64,000 nt of DNA from CADEED01 sp964444835 (GTDB lineage: Bacteria > Pseudomonadota > Gammaproteobacteria > Steroidobacterales > Steroidobacteraceae): positions 1 to 64,000 of the forward strand of contig CAYUIT010000007.1 of the NCBI GenBank assembly GCA_964444835.1, written 5' to 3'. Each line of letters starts with the position of its first letter. The first letter of the stretch is position 1. The notes under the pieces are model-generated. The model was given only the letters and a program-made list of their open reading frames with translations. It was not told where the DNA came from and did not search any database. The translations under genes were made by a program, and so were the position numbers. This document shows positions 16,891 through 26,174 of the stretch, one piece after another.

Positions 16891-18084
16891 ATGCTGTATC
16901 GATCGTTCATCGCAATCACGCTGACCGGCGTGCTCGCGGGGCCTCTATCCGCCGCGGATTCCTGCGGCCCTCGCGCCACCCTCGAAGCGTGGGCAAGCCT
17001 GCCTGCCGATACATTTCGAGCGGGGCCGCCCGCAGGTGAGTTCGACGACGGCGGCCTGCGGCGGCCCGCGCCGCGCTTCGCATCACAACCGGTGCAGGGC
17101 GTGAGTTCGATCAAGCCCGCGCGTGCAGGCTGGTGGGCGTTGTCGGACAACGGCTTCGCCACGCGGGTAAACAGCTCCGACTACCTGCTGACCGTGTATC
17201 GCTTCGAGGTCCTGCCGCGACGGCGTGCGAGCGATACGCCGCGAGTCGAGTTGCGCGAAGCCGTGGAGTTGCGCGATCCCGCGCGTCGCTTTCCGTACCG
17301 ACTCACGCGCGAGTTCGAGGCGGAGCGTCGTCTCACTGGCGCCGATCTCGACCCGGAGTCGCTCGTGGTGATGGCCGACGGTACGTTTTGGATCAGTGAC
17401 GAGTTCGGCCCGTGGCTACTGCATTTCTCGCCTGCAGGCGAGTTGTTAGCGCCGCCGTATGAGCTACCGGATGGCTTGCGCTCGCCGCAACATCCAGCCG
17501 CGCTCGCCAACCCGAGCACGGCCACTGTTCCCGCCTCGCGCGGCATCGAAGGGCTTGCACTCGCCGCTGATGGCGTCACGCTCTTGGCAGCGCTGGAGTC
17601 GCCGCTCGCGAGCGATGTCGCCGCGGGACGTTTCGTCCGCGTGTATCGCTTCGACACGAGCCGCCGTGAGTTCGTGGGCGCACCGCTTCGCTATCCGCTC
17701 GATATGGCGGCTACTTCAATTGGCGAGATCGCCCATGTCGCCGACGAGCGGTTTCTCGCTTTAGAGCGCGACGATGGCGTCGGCGACGCGGCCCGTTGGA
17801 AGCGCGTGTACGCATTCGATCTGCAAGGCGAGCGCCTCGTACGTCACTGTGTCGTCGATTTGCTGGACATTGCCGACCCTAACAATCTCGCCGGCTTTGG
17901 CTCGCGATACTCACTACCCTACTTCACACTCGAAGCCGTGCACGTCGTCGATGCCCGCCGACTGCTCGTCGTCAACGACAACAACTATCCGTCTTCCGGC
18001 GCGCGCGGTGCCGGCGTCACCGAATTCACCGAGTGGGCTTGGATTCGGTTGCCGAAGCGCTTACTGCCGCGAGTGGCGCCGTGA
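16891..18084 (+). CDS. Exported esterase-like activity of phytase family protein
   Basis: A 397-residue exported protein with a six-bladed-propeller-like phytase-like domain (PF13449 type). ATG 16891 has a CAGGA element 8 nt upstream and gives a signal peptide ending near GPLSAADSCG. An in-frame ATG at 16882 would add three residues. Characteristic blocks are VQGVSSIKPARAGWWALSDN, GADLDPESLVVMADGTFWIS, DEFGPWLLHFSPAGEL, GIEGLALAADGVTLLAALES and LLVVNDNNYPSS. It probably hydrolyses a phosphoester or ester in the periplasm; the substrate is unknown. The stop overlaps the GTG start of the ABC-F gene (GTGA). Confidence 0.88.
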   Translation: MLYRSFIAITLTGVLAGPLSAADSCGPRATLEAWASLPADTFRAGPPAGEFDDGGLRRPAPRFASQPVQGVSSIKPARAGWWALSDNGFATRVNSSDYLLTVYRFEVLPRRRASDTPRVELREAVELRDPARRFPYRLTREFEAERRLTGADLDPESLVVMADGTFWISDEFGPWLLHFSPAGELLAPPYELPDGLRSPQHPAALANPSTATVPASRGIEGLALAADGVTLLAALESPLASDVAAGRFVRVYRFDTSRREFVGAPLRYPLDMAATSIGEIAHVADERFLALERDDGVGDAARWKRVYAFDLQGERLVRHCVVDLLDIADPNNLAGFGSRYSLPYFTLEAVHVVDARRLLVVNDNNYPSSGARGAGVTEFTEWAWIRLPKRLLPRVAP

Positions 18085-19880
18085 TCACACTCCGCAATGC
18101 ACAGCTCGCGTTTGGGCTCACGCCGCTGCTCGATGCGGCGACGCTCGTCGTCGATGAAGGTGAGCGAATTGGGCTGATTGGCCGCAACGGGACGGGCAAG
18201 TCCTCGCTGCTCAGCGTACTCGCAGGGCGATTGCCGCTCGACGACGGCGAAGTGCAACGCCGCCAAGGCCTCACCATCGGCGCTGTCGAGCAAGAGCCCG
18301 AACTGCCGGAGGCGCCGACACTGCGCGCAAGCCTGGCGATACGCGGCGTGCTCCAGGCGATTACAGACGAGCGCGAGCGCGCCCGTCTCGACGCGCGACT
18401 CAATGCGAGCTTGCAGCGCTTCGATGTCAACCCCGAACGCTCGCCGAGCACAGCCTCGGGTGGTGAACGCAAGCGTGCCGCGCTCGCGTTGGCGTTCGCT
18501 CTCGAGCCACAGCTACTGCTCCTCGACGAACCGACTAACCACTTGGACTTCGCCGGCGTCAACGAACTCGAAGAGAGCTTGCTGCGCGGTGGCACCTGCA
18601 TCGTGATCACTCACGATCGCTACTTCTTGGACCGCGTTGCGACTCGCATCGTCGAACTCGATCGCGGCATCCTGCGCTCCTACCCCGGCAACTGGTCCGC
18701 CTATGAGCGCCGCAAGGCCGATGAGCTGGCAGCGGAAGCCGTGGCGAATCGGCGCTTCGACAAGTTCTGGGCGCAAGAGGAAGTGTGGATCCGCAAAGGC
18801 GTCGAGGCGCGACGCACGCGCAACGAGGGGCGCGTCAAGCGGCTCGAACGGCTGCGCGAGGAGCGCGCGGCGCGGCGTGAACGACTCGGCCAATTGCGAC
18901 TCAACATCGACACTGGCGAGCGCTCGGGCAAGCTCGTCGCCGAGCTCGAGGGCGTCTACAAGCGGTTCGGTTCGCGCGACATCGTACGCGCACTCGACCT
19001 ACGCGTGATGCGCGGCGACCGAATCGGCTTGTTAGGCCCTAATGGTGCCGGCAAAACGACGTTGATCAAGCTCATCGTCGGCACGCTCGAGCCGGACAGC
19101 GGCACCGTGCGCCGCGGTACGAACCTGAGCGTCGCATACTTCGATCAGTTACGCGCCCAGCTCGACCCTGAACGTACGCTCGCCGAGACGGTCAGCCCCG
19201 GTTCCGACTGGATTGAGATCGGCGGCGAGCGCAAGCACATTACGAGCTATCTCGGCGACTTCTTGTTCCCGACGCGACGCGCGAATGCGCCCGTGAAGAT
19301 GCTCTCCGGGGGCGAGCGGAACCGCTTGTTGTTAGCGCGCTTGTTTGCCCAACCCGCGAACCTGTTGGTATTGGACGAACCGACGAACGACCTCGACATC
19401 GATTCGCTCGAGTTACTCGAGAGCTTGCTGCAGGACTATGCAGGGACGCTGCTGCTCGTAAGCCACGATCGCCGCTTTCTCGATAACGTGGTCACGCAAA
19501 CCGTGGCGAGTGAGGGCGATGGCGTGTGGCGCGAGAATGTCGGTGGCTTCAGCGATTGGTTGCGACAACGCGAGCAGCACGCGAGTGCGACGGAGCCCGC
19601 GCGTGCGCCCAAGCCGCCCGCCGCGCCAACTGTCGCGAAACCCGTCCGCAAAAAGTTGAGCTACAAGGATCAGCGCGAACTCGAGCAACTGCCGGCCGAG
19701 ATTGAGGCGCTCGAAGCGGAGCAACGCGAGTTGCTGGCGCGACAGTGCTCACCCGACTACCACCGCACGCCGCCGGAGCAACAGCGACGCGATCGCGAAC
19801 GTGGCGCCGAGCTCGACGTCTTGGTGGCTCAGCGGATGGATCGCTGGGCTGCGCTCGAAGCGCTCGCGGCTGGCAGCTAG
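18081..19880 (+). CDS. uup: ABC-F ATPase, Uup-like
   Basis: A 599-residue soluble ABC-F protein with two ATPase cassettes and no membrane domain. NBD1 has Walker A GLIGRNGTGKSSLL, signature ASGGERKRAALAL and Walker B LLLLDEPTNHLDF. NBD2 has GLLGPNGAGKTTLIKL, LSGGERNRLLLARL and LLVLDEPTNDLDI. The interdomain linker is charged and helical (residues about 215-290). The C-terminal arm (about 520-599) is a Lys/Glu-rich coiled coil (KLSYKDQRELEQLPAEIEAL) as in Uup. Family members act on ribosomes or DNA intermediates. The start is GTG 18081, overlapping the preceding stop. Confidence 0.92.
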   Translation: MITLRNAQLAFGLTPLLDAATLVVDEGERIGLIGRNGTGKSSLLSVLAGRLPLDDGEVQRRQGLTIGAVEQEPELPEAPTLRASLAIRGVLQAITDERERARLDARLNASLQRFDVNPERSPSTASGGERKRAALALAFALEPQLLLLDEPTNHLDFAGVNELEESLLRGGTCIVITHDRYFLDRVATRIVELDRGILRSYPGNWSAYERRKADELAAEAVANRRFDKFWAQEEVWIRKGVEARRTRNEGRVKRLERLREERAARRERLGQLRLNIDTGERSGKLVAELEGVYKRFGSRDIVRALDLRVMRGDRIGLLGPNGAGKTTLIKLIVGTLEPDSGTVRRGTNLSVAYFDQLRAQLDPERTLAETVSPGSDWIEIGGERKHITSYLGDFLFPTRRANAPVKMLSGGERNRLLLARLFAQPANLLVLDEPTNDLDIDSLELLESLLQDYAGTLLLVSHDRRFLDNVVTQTVASEGDGVWRENVGGFSDWLRQREQHASATEPARAPKPPAAPTVAKPVRKKLSYKDQRELEQLPAEIEALEAEQRELLARQCSPDYHRTPPEQQRRDRERGAELDVLVAQRMDRWAALEALAAGS

Positions 19881-19889
19881 TGCCGCGGC

Positions 19890-21749
19890 TCAGCGGTAGC
19901 CGCGAGCTTGCAGATTGAACAGCGCCGCATAACGACCGTCGGCGGCCAGGAGCTCCGCGTGCGTGCCGTGCTCGCGAATCGTGCCTTCCTCGAGTACGAC
20001 GATCTGATCGGCCATGCGCACCGTCGAGAAGCGGTGCGAAATCAGGATCGCAATACGATCATGCGCGAGTTGCTGAAAGTGCGCGAACACATCAGCCTCG
20101 GCTTGCGCGTCCATCGCCGCCGTCGGCTCGTCGAGGACGAGGATGTCAGCTTGCGTGCGCATGAACGCACGCGAGAGCGCGATTTTCTGCCATTGACCCC
20201 CGGACAGTTCGCGGCCGTCCTTGAACCACTTGCCGAGTTGCGTCTGATACTGCGATGGCAACTCCGCGATGAACTTGTCGGCCTGCCCCTTGGCCGCCGC
20301 CTCGCGCCAGCGCGCCTCGTCCTCGAAGAACGGCTCGTCGCCGGCACCCACGTTTTCGCCCACTAACAACTGATAGCGCGCGAAATCCTGGAAAATGACT
20401 CCGACACGCGTCCGCAGCGCGGCGGCGTCCCACTGCTCGAGGTCGAGACCATCGAGGAGCACACGACCTTGTGTCGGAGAATACAATCGAGTGAGTAGCT
20501 TGATCAGCGTGGTCTTGCCGGAGCCGTTCTCGCCCACCAGCGCGAGACTCGTTCCTGGCCGAATGTGCAAGGAGATGTCGCGCAACGCAGGCGTCGTTGC
20601 GCCCGGATACTGGAAAGAGACGTTTTCGAAGCGAATACCGTCTTGCGGGTTCGGCCCGCGAACCGCAGCACCGAGTTTTGCCGTCGACGGTGTCTCGAGA
20701 TACTCGTACAGCGTCGACAAGTACAAGTTGTCCTCGTACATGCCACCGACCGCCGCGAGACTCGCTGACACCGCGCTCTGGCCTTGCCGGAACAGCATCA
20801 GGTACATCGTCATCGCGCCGAGCGTGATCGCACCCTGGACCGCGGTGGTCGCGATCCACGCGTACGCGCCATACAGCGCGAGCGTTGCGACAAGGCCGAG
20901 CGCAAAGCCCCATGCGTCGCGCCGGATCGTGAGCGCCCGGTCCTCGGCGTACACCTTACGAAAGATCGCGCGATACCGGTCTAACAACCGCGCGCCAAGG
21001 CCAAACAACTTCACTTCCTTGGCATAGTCCTCGCGTGCGATCACCGTTTCGAGGTACATCTGCATGCGCGACTCGGGCGCGCGCCACCGGAACAAGCGGA
21101 ATGCATCGCCAGAGAACTTCGCCTCGGCGATGAACGCCGGCAAGCCCGCGACGAACAACACGGCCACGGCCCACGGCGAAAACTTGGCGAGCAGAATCCC
21201 GAAGCTCACCAGCGAGACAGCGTTCTGCGCGAGGCCAAACGTGCGCATCACCAACGACAGCGGTCGGCTCGAGGCTTCGCGGCGAGCGCGCGTGAGCTTG
21301 TCGTAGAACTCTGAGTCCTCGAACTGCGCTAGATCGAGCGTCAGCGCTTTGTCGAGGATCATCACGTTGACGCGCTGACCTAACTGCGCGCGCAGCAACG
21401 ATTGGCACAGCGAGAGGCCGCGCTGGGCCGCCGCGATCGCCGCGACCAAGATGCCTTCCAACACGACCCACTCGATGACGCGGCGCGCGTCGCTGCCGCC
21501 GGCGGCAATGGCCGCGACGACGCTATCGACGATGTGCGCACCCACCCAAGCCACCGCCGCGGGCAAAGCGCCAGCGATGACGGTGAGCACGCCCAACGCA
21601 ATTGTGAGTGGCCGGCTCGTGGTCCACACGAGCTCGAGCGCACGTCGGCTGTAGCGAAACACGCCCAGGAACGCGCGCAAGTTGTTAGGCACGTCCTGAA
21701 TCGGGGGCGCAGTGCGCCCACGCTTCGACGGATTCGGTTGCGCAGCCAT
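19890..21749 (-). CDS. ABC exporter half-transporter (fused permease and ATPase)
   Basis: A 619-residue ABC transporter. Residues about 30-330 form a type I exporter membrane domain with roughly six helices. Residues about 360-610 form the ATPase, with Walker A LALVGENGSGKTTLIKLL, Q-loop VIFQDFARYQLLV, signature LSGGQWQKIALSRAFM, Walker B ADILVLDEPTAAMDAQAE and H-loop LISHRFSTVRMADQI. It should act as a homodimer at the inner membrane. The substrate (lipid, peptide or drug) is unknown and no partner gene is adjacent. It is convergent with the ABC-F gene, only 9 nt away. Confidence 0.93.
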   Translation of the reverse strand: MAAQPNPSKRGRTAPPIQDVPNNLRAFLGVFRYSRRALELVWTTSRPLTIALGVLTVIAGALPAAVAWVGAHIVDSVVAAIAAGGSDARRVIEWVVLEGILVAAIAAAQRGLSLCQSLLRAQLGQRVNVMILDKALTLDLAQFEDSEFYDKLTRARREASSRPLSLVMRTFGLAQNAVSLVSFGILLAKFSPWAVAVLFVAGLPAFIAEAKFSGDAFRLFRWRAPESRMQMYLETVIAREDYAKEVKLFGLGARLLDRYRAIFRKVYAEDRALTIRRDAWGFALGLVATLALYGAYAWIATTAVQGAITLGAMTMYLMLFRQGQSAVSASLAAVGGMYEDNLYLSTLYEYLETPSTAKLGAAVRGPNPQDGIRFENVSFQYPGATTPALRDISLHIRPGTSLALVGENGSGKTTLIKLLTRLYSPTQGRVLLDGLDLEQWDAAALRTRVGVIFQDFARYQLLVGENVGAGDEPFFEDEARWREAAAKGQADKFIAELPSQYQTQLGKWFKDGRELSGGQWQKIALSRAFMRTQADILVLDEPTAAMDAQAEADVFAHFQQLAHDRIAILISHRFSTVRMADQIVVLEEGTIREHGTHAELLAADGRYAALFNLQARGYR

Positions 21750-21799
21750 GAGCCCTCTATGGTGGCGTCGCCACCGAGAAACTCAAGTCGAACTGCGCG

Positions 21800-23248
21800 C
21801 TAACCGAGGCGCGAGAACCCACCGCGATTCGGCGCGCCGCCGCCGCCATCGCGGCGAGGGCCGCCCGGACGGCGGCCGTCCCGTCGCCCGGCGGATGAGC
21901 GCGGCCCCGTGCCGCGGGCACCCTGGTGCGGCGACCGCGGTGCATGCGACGGTGATTGGCCGGCGGGTTGCGACCGATCGCGTTGCTGACCTTGCGGCGC
22001 ACCCTGACGCGACTGCGAGTCGCGACGGCGCGGCGCGTGCTGCGAACGTTGCGGACGCGGCGCGTGTTGGCGTGCCGGGGCGTCGGCCCGTGGCGCCGAC
22101 TCCGACTTCGCCGGCTGTGGCGCCTCTTGCAACGAGAACTTCGGTACCTCGGCGAACGGCACACTGCGCTTCATCACTTTTTCGATGTCGCGCAACAACG
22201 AGGCCTCATCGGGCGCTACCAACGATACGGCCTGACCCGTGGATCCGGCTCGCGCCGTCCGACCGATGCGATGCACGTAGTCCTCGGGCACATTCGGCAA
22301 CTCGTAGTTGACCACGTACGGCAGCTCTTTGATGTCGAGACCGCGCGCAGCCACTTCCGTGGCGACGAGCGCAATCACTTTGTTCTGCTTGAAGTCTTCG
22401 AGCGCTCGCACGCGAGCGTTCTGACTCTTGTTGCCATGGATGGCAGCCGACGTGATTCCGGCGCGCTCGAGCTGTTGCGCCAGTCGATTGGCACCGTGCT
22501 TGGTGCGCGTGAACACGAGCACCTGATGCCAATTGCCTTCCTGAATGAGGTGGGCAAGTAAGTGCCGCTTGTGATCCTTCGGCACGCGATAGGCGCATTG
22601 CTCGACTTTCTCGGCCGTGGAATTGCGCGGTGCCACTTCGACATGCACCGGATCGTGCAGCAAACCCGCCGCCAAACCGCGAATGTCTTCGGAGTACGTA
22701 GCCGAGAACAGCAAGTTCTGCCGCTTGGGCGGCAGCAGCTTGATCACGCGCTTGATGTCGCGGATGAAGCCCATGTCGAGCATGCGGTCGGCTTCGTCGA
22801 GCACGAACGCTTCGATGTGCTGCAAATTGACGGCCCGCTGCTCGGCAAGATCGAGCAAGCGACCCGGCGTAGCCACTAACAAGTCGCAGCCTTGGCGTAA
22901 CTTGTCGATTTGCGGATTGATGTTGACACCGCCGAATACGACGGTGGTGCGAACATCGACGTACTTGCCGTAGTCGTGCGCGCTCGCGGCAATCTGCGCC
23001 GCTAACTCGCGCGTCGGGCTCAACACGAGCACGCGTGGCTCGCGCGGGCCCCGTGCGCCGAGACGTTGTAGCAAGGGCAATACGAACGCTGCCGTCTTGC
23101 CCGTGCCCGTTTGGGCACCGGCTAACACGTCACGGCCAGCGAGAACGGAAGGGATGGCTTGCGCCTGGATGGGCGTCGCGACCGTGTAGCCTTTGTCAGC
23201 CACGGCACGCAACAGCTCGGGCTTCAGCCCGAGATCTGAAAAATTCAT
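21800..23248 (-). CDS. rhlE: DEAD-box ATP-dependent RNA helicase, RhlE type
   Basis: A 482-residue DEAD-box helicase. ATG 23248 gives the family N-terminus MNFSDLGLKPELLRAVADKG. Motifs in order are Q motif GYTVATPIQAQAIP, I AGAQTGTGKTAAF, Ia PTRELAAQI, II VLDEADRMLDMGF, III FSATYSEDI, V ATEVAARGLDIKELP and VI YVHRIGRTARAG. The tail beyond about residue 380 is basic and Pro/Gln/Arg-rich, ending in Gly/Arg repeats, a probable RNA-binding extension. RhlE-type helicases act in ribosome assembly and mRNA decay, often in the cold. The gene has a structured 5' leader (23249-23436). Confidence 0.96.
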   Translation of the reverse strand: MNFSDLGLKPELLRAVADKGYTVATPIQAQAIPSVLAGRDVLAGAQTGTGKTAAFVLPLLQRLGARGPREPRVLVLSPTRELAAQIAASAHDYGKYVDVRTTVVFGGVNINPQIDKLRQGCDLLVATPGRLLDLAEQRAVNLQHIEAFVLDEADRMLDMGFIRDIKRVIKLLPPKRQNLLFSATYSEDIRGLAAGLLHDPVHVEVAPRNSTAEKVEQCAYRVPKDHKRHLLAHLIQEGNWHQVLVFTRTKHGANRLAQQLERAGITSAAIHGNKSQNARVRALEDFKQNKVIALVATEVAARGLDIKELPYVVNYELPNVPEDYVHRIGRTARAGSTGQAVSLVAPDEASLLRDIEKVMKRSVPFAEVPKFSLQEAPQPAKSESAPRADAPARQHAPRPQRSQHAPRRRDSQSRQGAPQGQQRDRSQPAGQSPSHAPRSPHQGARGTGPRSSAGRRDGRRPGGPRRDGGGGAPNRGGFSRLG

Positions 23249-23436
23249 GAAATACCTATTAGTTGATCGAGACTCGCAATGCCTGGTGACAAGCACCGGC
23301 AGCGGTCAGTAGCGAGAGGGGTTGAAGTAGTCGAAGTGAGGGCGCCAGAGTGGCGCAACGCTTACGAGCGAAAGGGGCGCTGACCGCGCTGCCCTGATTC
23401 AGCGGGAGCGACTATACAGCAAAACTCGCGCGCTGG
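23249..23436 (-). promoter_or_regulatory. Structured 5' leader upstream of rhlE
   Basis: This 188-nt region lies between rhlE and the oxidoreductase gene. It holds a long-range inverted repeat: GGCAGCGGTCAG (23299-23310) against CTGACCGCGCTGCC (23379-23392), pairing with a two-base bulge. This encloses a compact hairpin GCGCCA-GAG-TGGCGC (23342-23356). A fold of this size close to the start of a cold-type helicase gene suggests autoregulation or temperature control. The promoter itself cannot be placed with confidence. Confidence 0.45.
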
Positions 23437-24555
23437 CTACGCGTGCCGAATCAGCACTTTGCCGACGCGCTCGCCGTTGCGCTGATACTCGTAGGCCTGC
23501 CGAGCTTCCGAAAATGTGAACTCGCGCTCGATTACGTGGCGAATGTTGTTGGCGGCGAGCGCAGCAAGCAGCTCCTCGAGCATACGGCGGCTGCCGTTGC
23601 TGATGGCCTTCATCGTCAGATTCTTGACATAGAAGCCCGGCATTTTCGGCAACTGCGCGGGCAGCGGCCCGGTACCAATCATGACGAGCGTGGCATTGGG
23701 CGCGCTTGCGTTCATCGATTCATCGAGCGTCGCGCGGCCCACGTTCTCGAGCACGATATCCACGCCGCGCCCGCCCGCCGCCTCGAACACGGCTTTGCCC
23801 CACTCCGGCGTGGTGCGGTAATTGACTCCGGCGTGCGCGCCCAGCTCGCGCATGCGTGCCAGCTTCTCGTCACTCGAGGATGTGACGATCACCCGCGCAC
23901 CGGCCGCGCGAGCTAACAATGTTCCCCAAGTCGACACGCCGCCGGTGCCGAGTGTTAGCACCGTATCGCCAGCCCGAACGCGCGCCACATGATGCAGCGC
24001 ATGCCACACCGTAACGGCCGACGACGCTAACGTCGCCGCGGTTTCATAGCTCACGGAATCGGGTAACCGCACCAAACTGCGCGCAGGCAACGACACTTCT
24101 TCGCCTAACCACCCGTCGAGCGTGCTACCAATGTCGGCATCGAAGTTCGCAGGATCCCAGCGGCCGTCCTGCCAATTCGCGTAGTGGCAACCCGTAACGC
24201 GATCGCCAACTTTCACGTTCGTGACATCCTCCCCGACCGCAATCACTTCGCCAGCGCCTTCCGACAACGGAATACGCTCGTTCGCCTTGCGCCCGAGGAA
24301 CATGCCCGTGGCAATACCGAGGTCGCGCGCATTGAGCGAACTGCACGCGACACGCACGACGGCTTGGTCGCGCGCGGGCACGGGCGCCGGACGCTCGACG
24401 ATCCGCAGCGTATCGAAACTTTTTTGCTCCCCGATCTCATACACGCGCACCGTGCGGCGCGTGGCTGACGCTGCGCGCTTGTTCGCGCCGCTTGCGGCAG
24501 CCGCCGCTGTGGTGGCGGCAATTCCCGCTAACAATAGTTCGCGTCGGTTCGGCAT
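23437..24555 (-). CDS. Zinc-type alcohol dehydrogenase/quinone oxidoreductase with Tat-like signal
   Basis: A 372-residue medium-chain dehydrogenase/reductase. The N-terminus MPNRRELLLAGIAATTAAAA resembles a twin-arginine signal, unusual for this normally cytosolic family. The GroES-like domain contains VACSSLNARDLGIATGMF and PLSEGAGEVIAVGEDV. The NAD(P)-binding motif is TVLTLGTGGVSTWGTLLA, followed by VIVTSSSDEKLARMRELGAH. The Cys/His ligands of the structural zinc are not apparent, so it is closer to the zinc-independent quinone oxidoreductases. If exported by Tat with bound NADP, it would be a periplasmic oxidoreductase; the substrate is unknown. The stop of the next minus-strand gene lies 4 nt upstream. 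Confidence 0.87.
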   Translation of the reverse strand: MPNRRELLLAGIAATTAAAAASGANKRAASATRRTVRVYEIGEQKSFDTLRIVERPAPVPARDQAVVRVACSSLNARDLGIATGMFLGRKANERIPLSEGAGEVIAVGEDVTNVKVGDRVTGCHYANWQDGRWDPANFDADIGSTLDGWLGEEVSLPARSLVRLPDSVSYETAATLASSAVTVWHALHHVARVRAGDTVLTLGTGGVSTWGTLLARAAGARVIVTSSSDEKLARMRELGAHAGVNYRTTPEWGKAVFEAAGGRGVDIVLENVGRATLDESMNASAPNATLVMIGTGPLPAQLPKMPGFYVKNLTMKAISNGSRRMLEELLAALAANNIRHVIEREFTFSEARQAYEYQRNGERVGKVLIRHA

Positions 24556-24559
24556 CTTG

Positions 24560-25258
24560 TTACTCCGGTTGGAACGGCGGCGGCGGCTCGCGGCCGGTGA
24601 GGATCGCACGCAAATGCTCGGGCGCGATCAAGTGACAGTAATACACGCCGCGAAATTTTTCGGGGGCGATCTTCCACAGCCAGTCGGTGTAATCGACGTG
24701 GAGCGCCTTCGAGGCGAGATGCAGGTTGCCATCGGGCGTGGCCCACACGTACGAAAAATCCGCGATCCACTTGGAGCCCAGCAAGGTCTTCCGATCGCCC
24801 TCGAGCTGAATGCGATCGAGCGGGAAGCGTAGCGTGGCGCGCTCCTCGCTCGTGAGGCTCGCGACCACGTTGAGCACCATCCGATGATGCAAGTCACGAC
24901 AACTGCGCTGTTCGGGGCCGGCGTCGGCCGCACCATATCGCGAGACCAGGTGATCGACCGACTTCAACTTGCAGGAGATGCGCTGCGGCTGTCGTCGATC
25001 CGTATCGGCGTACTGCACATACTGGTGAATCTCGAGCGGCTCGATCCGCGTTTTCGACTTCTTGAAGGACTCGAAATCCGCGTGCACGATCGTCGCCGCC
25101 TTGCGCGCCGTATTCGCGCTGAAGTACTGCGCGATCTCACAGAATGAATCGTTCGTTTGCGTCAACGGAGCTGCAGCCATCGCGCTCGAACCGAACACCG
25201 CGACGGCCACCGCAACCAGCATCGCGCTGGCACTTCGCGAGATCGATCGACTGCGCAT
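24560..25258 (-). CDS. Exported hypothetical protein
   Basis: A 232-residue protein I do not recognise. ATG 25258 gives a signal peptide (MRSRSISRSASAMLVAVAVA...AMAAAP). The mature protein has three Cys residues in the first two thirds (DSFCEIAQ, RISCKLKSV, EQRSCRDLHH) that could form disulfides, and one more in VYYCHLIAP near the C-terminus. It contains long Lys/Arg/Asp-rich stretches and ends in a proline cluster. It sits 4 nt upstream of the Tat-type oxidoreductase gene on the same strand, so the pair is probably an operon acting in the periplasm. No conserved catalytic motif is evident. Confidence 0.75.
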   Translation of the reverse strand: MRSRSISRSASAMLVAVAVAVFGSSAMAAAPLTQTNDSFCEIAQYFSANTARKAATIVHADFESFKKSKTRIEPLEIHQYVQYADTDRRQPQRISCKLKSVDHLVSRYGAADAGPEQRSCRDLHHRMVLNVVASLTSEERATLRFPLDRIQLEGDRKTLLGSKWIADFSYVWATPDGNLHLASKALHVDYTDWLWKIAPEKFRGVYYCHLIAPEHLRAILTGREPPPPFQPE

Positions 25259-25323
25259 GGCTCCACTCCCGAGGAATCTAAGCCCGTATCTTAGAGGGGT
25301 TACGCTCGTTAAAATTGCGCAAC

Positions 25324-25590
25324 ATGAGCATCCGACCACCCACTAAACCCCCGGCCGTACGGGTCGGCCGCGAAACAGCGCACCGCGGCGGCAAGGGCGT
25401 CACCACGATCACGGGGGTGCCGCTTCCGGGCCCGCAACTCGAGGCGCTGTGCTCAGCGCTCAAGCGCAAGTGCGGCTCGGGCGGCACCGTCAAAGGCGGC
25501 GTGATCGAAATACAGGGCGATCATCGCGATCGCCTGGTCACCGAGCTGCTGGCACTCGGCTACAAGGATGTGAAGAAATCCGGCGGCTAA
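25324..25590 (+). CDS. yciH: SUI1/eIF1-like translation factor (YciH family)
   Basis: An 88-residue bacterial homologue of eukaryotic initiation factor 1, thought to influence initiation fidelity at the ribosome. The conserved core is KGVTTITGVPLP, LKRKCGSGGTVKGGVIEIQG, and DHRDRLVTELLALGYKDVKK, covering the SUI1 domain with its basic loop. It is slightly shorter than E. coli YciH (about 108 residues). ATG 25324 is favoured over the in-frame start three codons upstream. Its stop shares CTAA with the convergent DUF502 gene. Confidence 0.94.
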   Translation: MSIRPPTKPPAVRVGRETAHRGGKGVTTITGVPLPGPQLEALCSALKRKCGSGGTVKGGVIEIQGDHRDRLVTELLALGYKDVKKSGG

Positions 25591-26171
25591 CGACCCTGCA
25601 GCCCGCCTGTCAGTACGATGCGCATCGCTTGTTCGACCGTGAGATCTGTCTCGTCGATCTGCGCACGCGCGATGTATACCGTATAGCCACCGATCTGATA
25701 GCTCATCGGTAGGTAGACGGCGACGAGATCGTCGCCGCCCCCTACGCCGAGATGGTTAGCATGTTCTTGCGTCACGAAACCGATGACGCGGCCTGGACCA
25801 AATGGCACCGTGACCACGCGCTCCAGCTCCCGCTTCTTTTTGTTGCCGTCGGTGTTGACGAGCCGCGTCATGTCGCGAATCGCGCTGTACACCGTTTTGA
25901 CGACGGGCACGCGCAACAGCATGCGCTCACCGTAGCCCAACAGCTTGCGGACCAAAAAGGCGTTGACCGCGAGGCCCACCACGAACAACAGCACGAAGCC
26001 CGTGATGAGCCCCATACCGGGCCAGTAGTTAGCGTCGTCGATCAGCGCCTTGATCGGCCGTGACAATACCGCTTCCGTCGTGATGCCGAGCCAATACACG
26101 AAATAGATCGTGAGGCCGACGGGCAGGATCGTGACCAGCCCTTTCAGCAGGATGCGGCTGACATAGCGCAT
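25587..26171 (-). CDS. DUF502 membrane protein
   Basis: A 194-residue inner-membrane protein of the DUF502 family. Two membrane helices occur at about residues 9-30 (GLVTILPVGLTIYFVYWLGI) and 52-75 (GMGLITGFVLLFVVGLAVNA). These are followed by the family block RVPVVKTVYSAIRDMTR and a soluble beta-rich domain with VTVPFGPGRVIGFVTQE, VYLPMSYQIGGYTVYIAR and a C-terminal EQAMRIVLTGG. The function is unknown in bacteria; plant homologues are membrane-trafficking related. The start is 3 nt from the end of the upstream methyltransferase-like gene, so the two are probably co-transcribed. Confidence 0.93.
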   Translation of the reverse strand: MRYVSRILLKGLVTILPVGLTIYFVYWLGITTEAVLSRPIKALIDDANYWPGMGLITGFVLLFVVGLAVNAFLVRKLLGYGERMLLRVPVVKTVYSAIRDMTRLVNTDGNKKKRELERVVTVPFGPGRVIGFVTQEHANHLGVGGGDDLVAVYLPMSYQIGGYTVYIARAQIDETDLTVEQAMRIVLTGGLQGR

Positions 26172-26174
26172 CGA

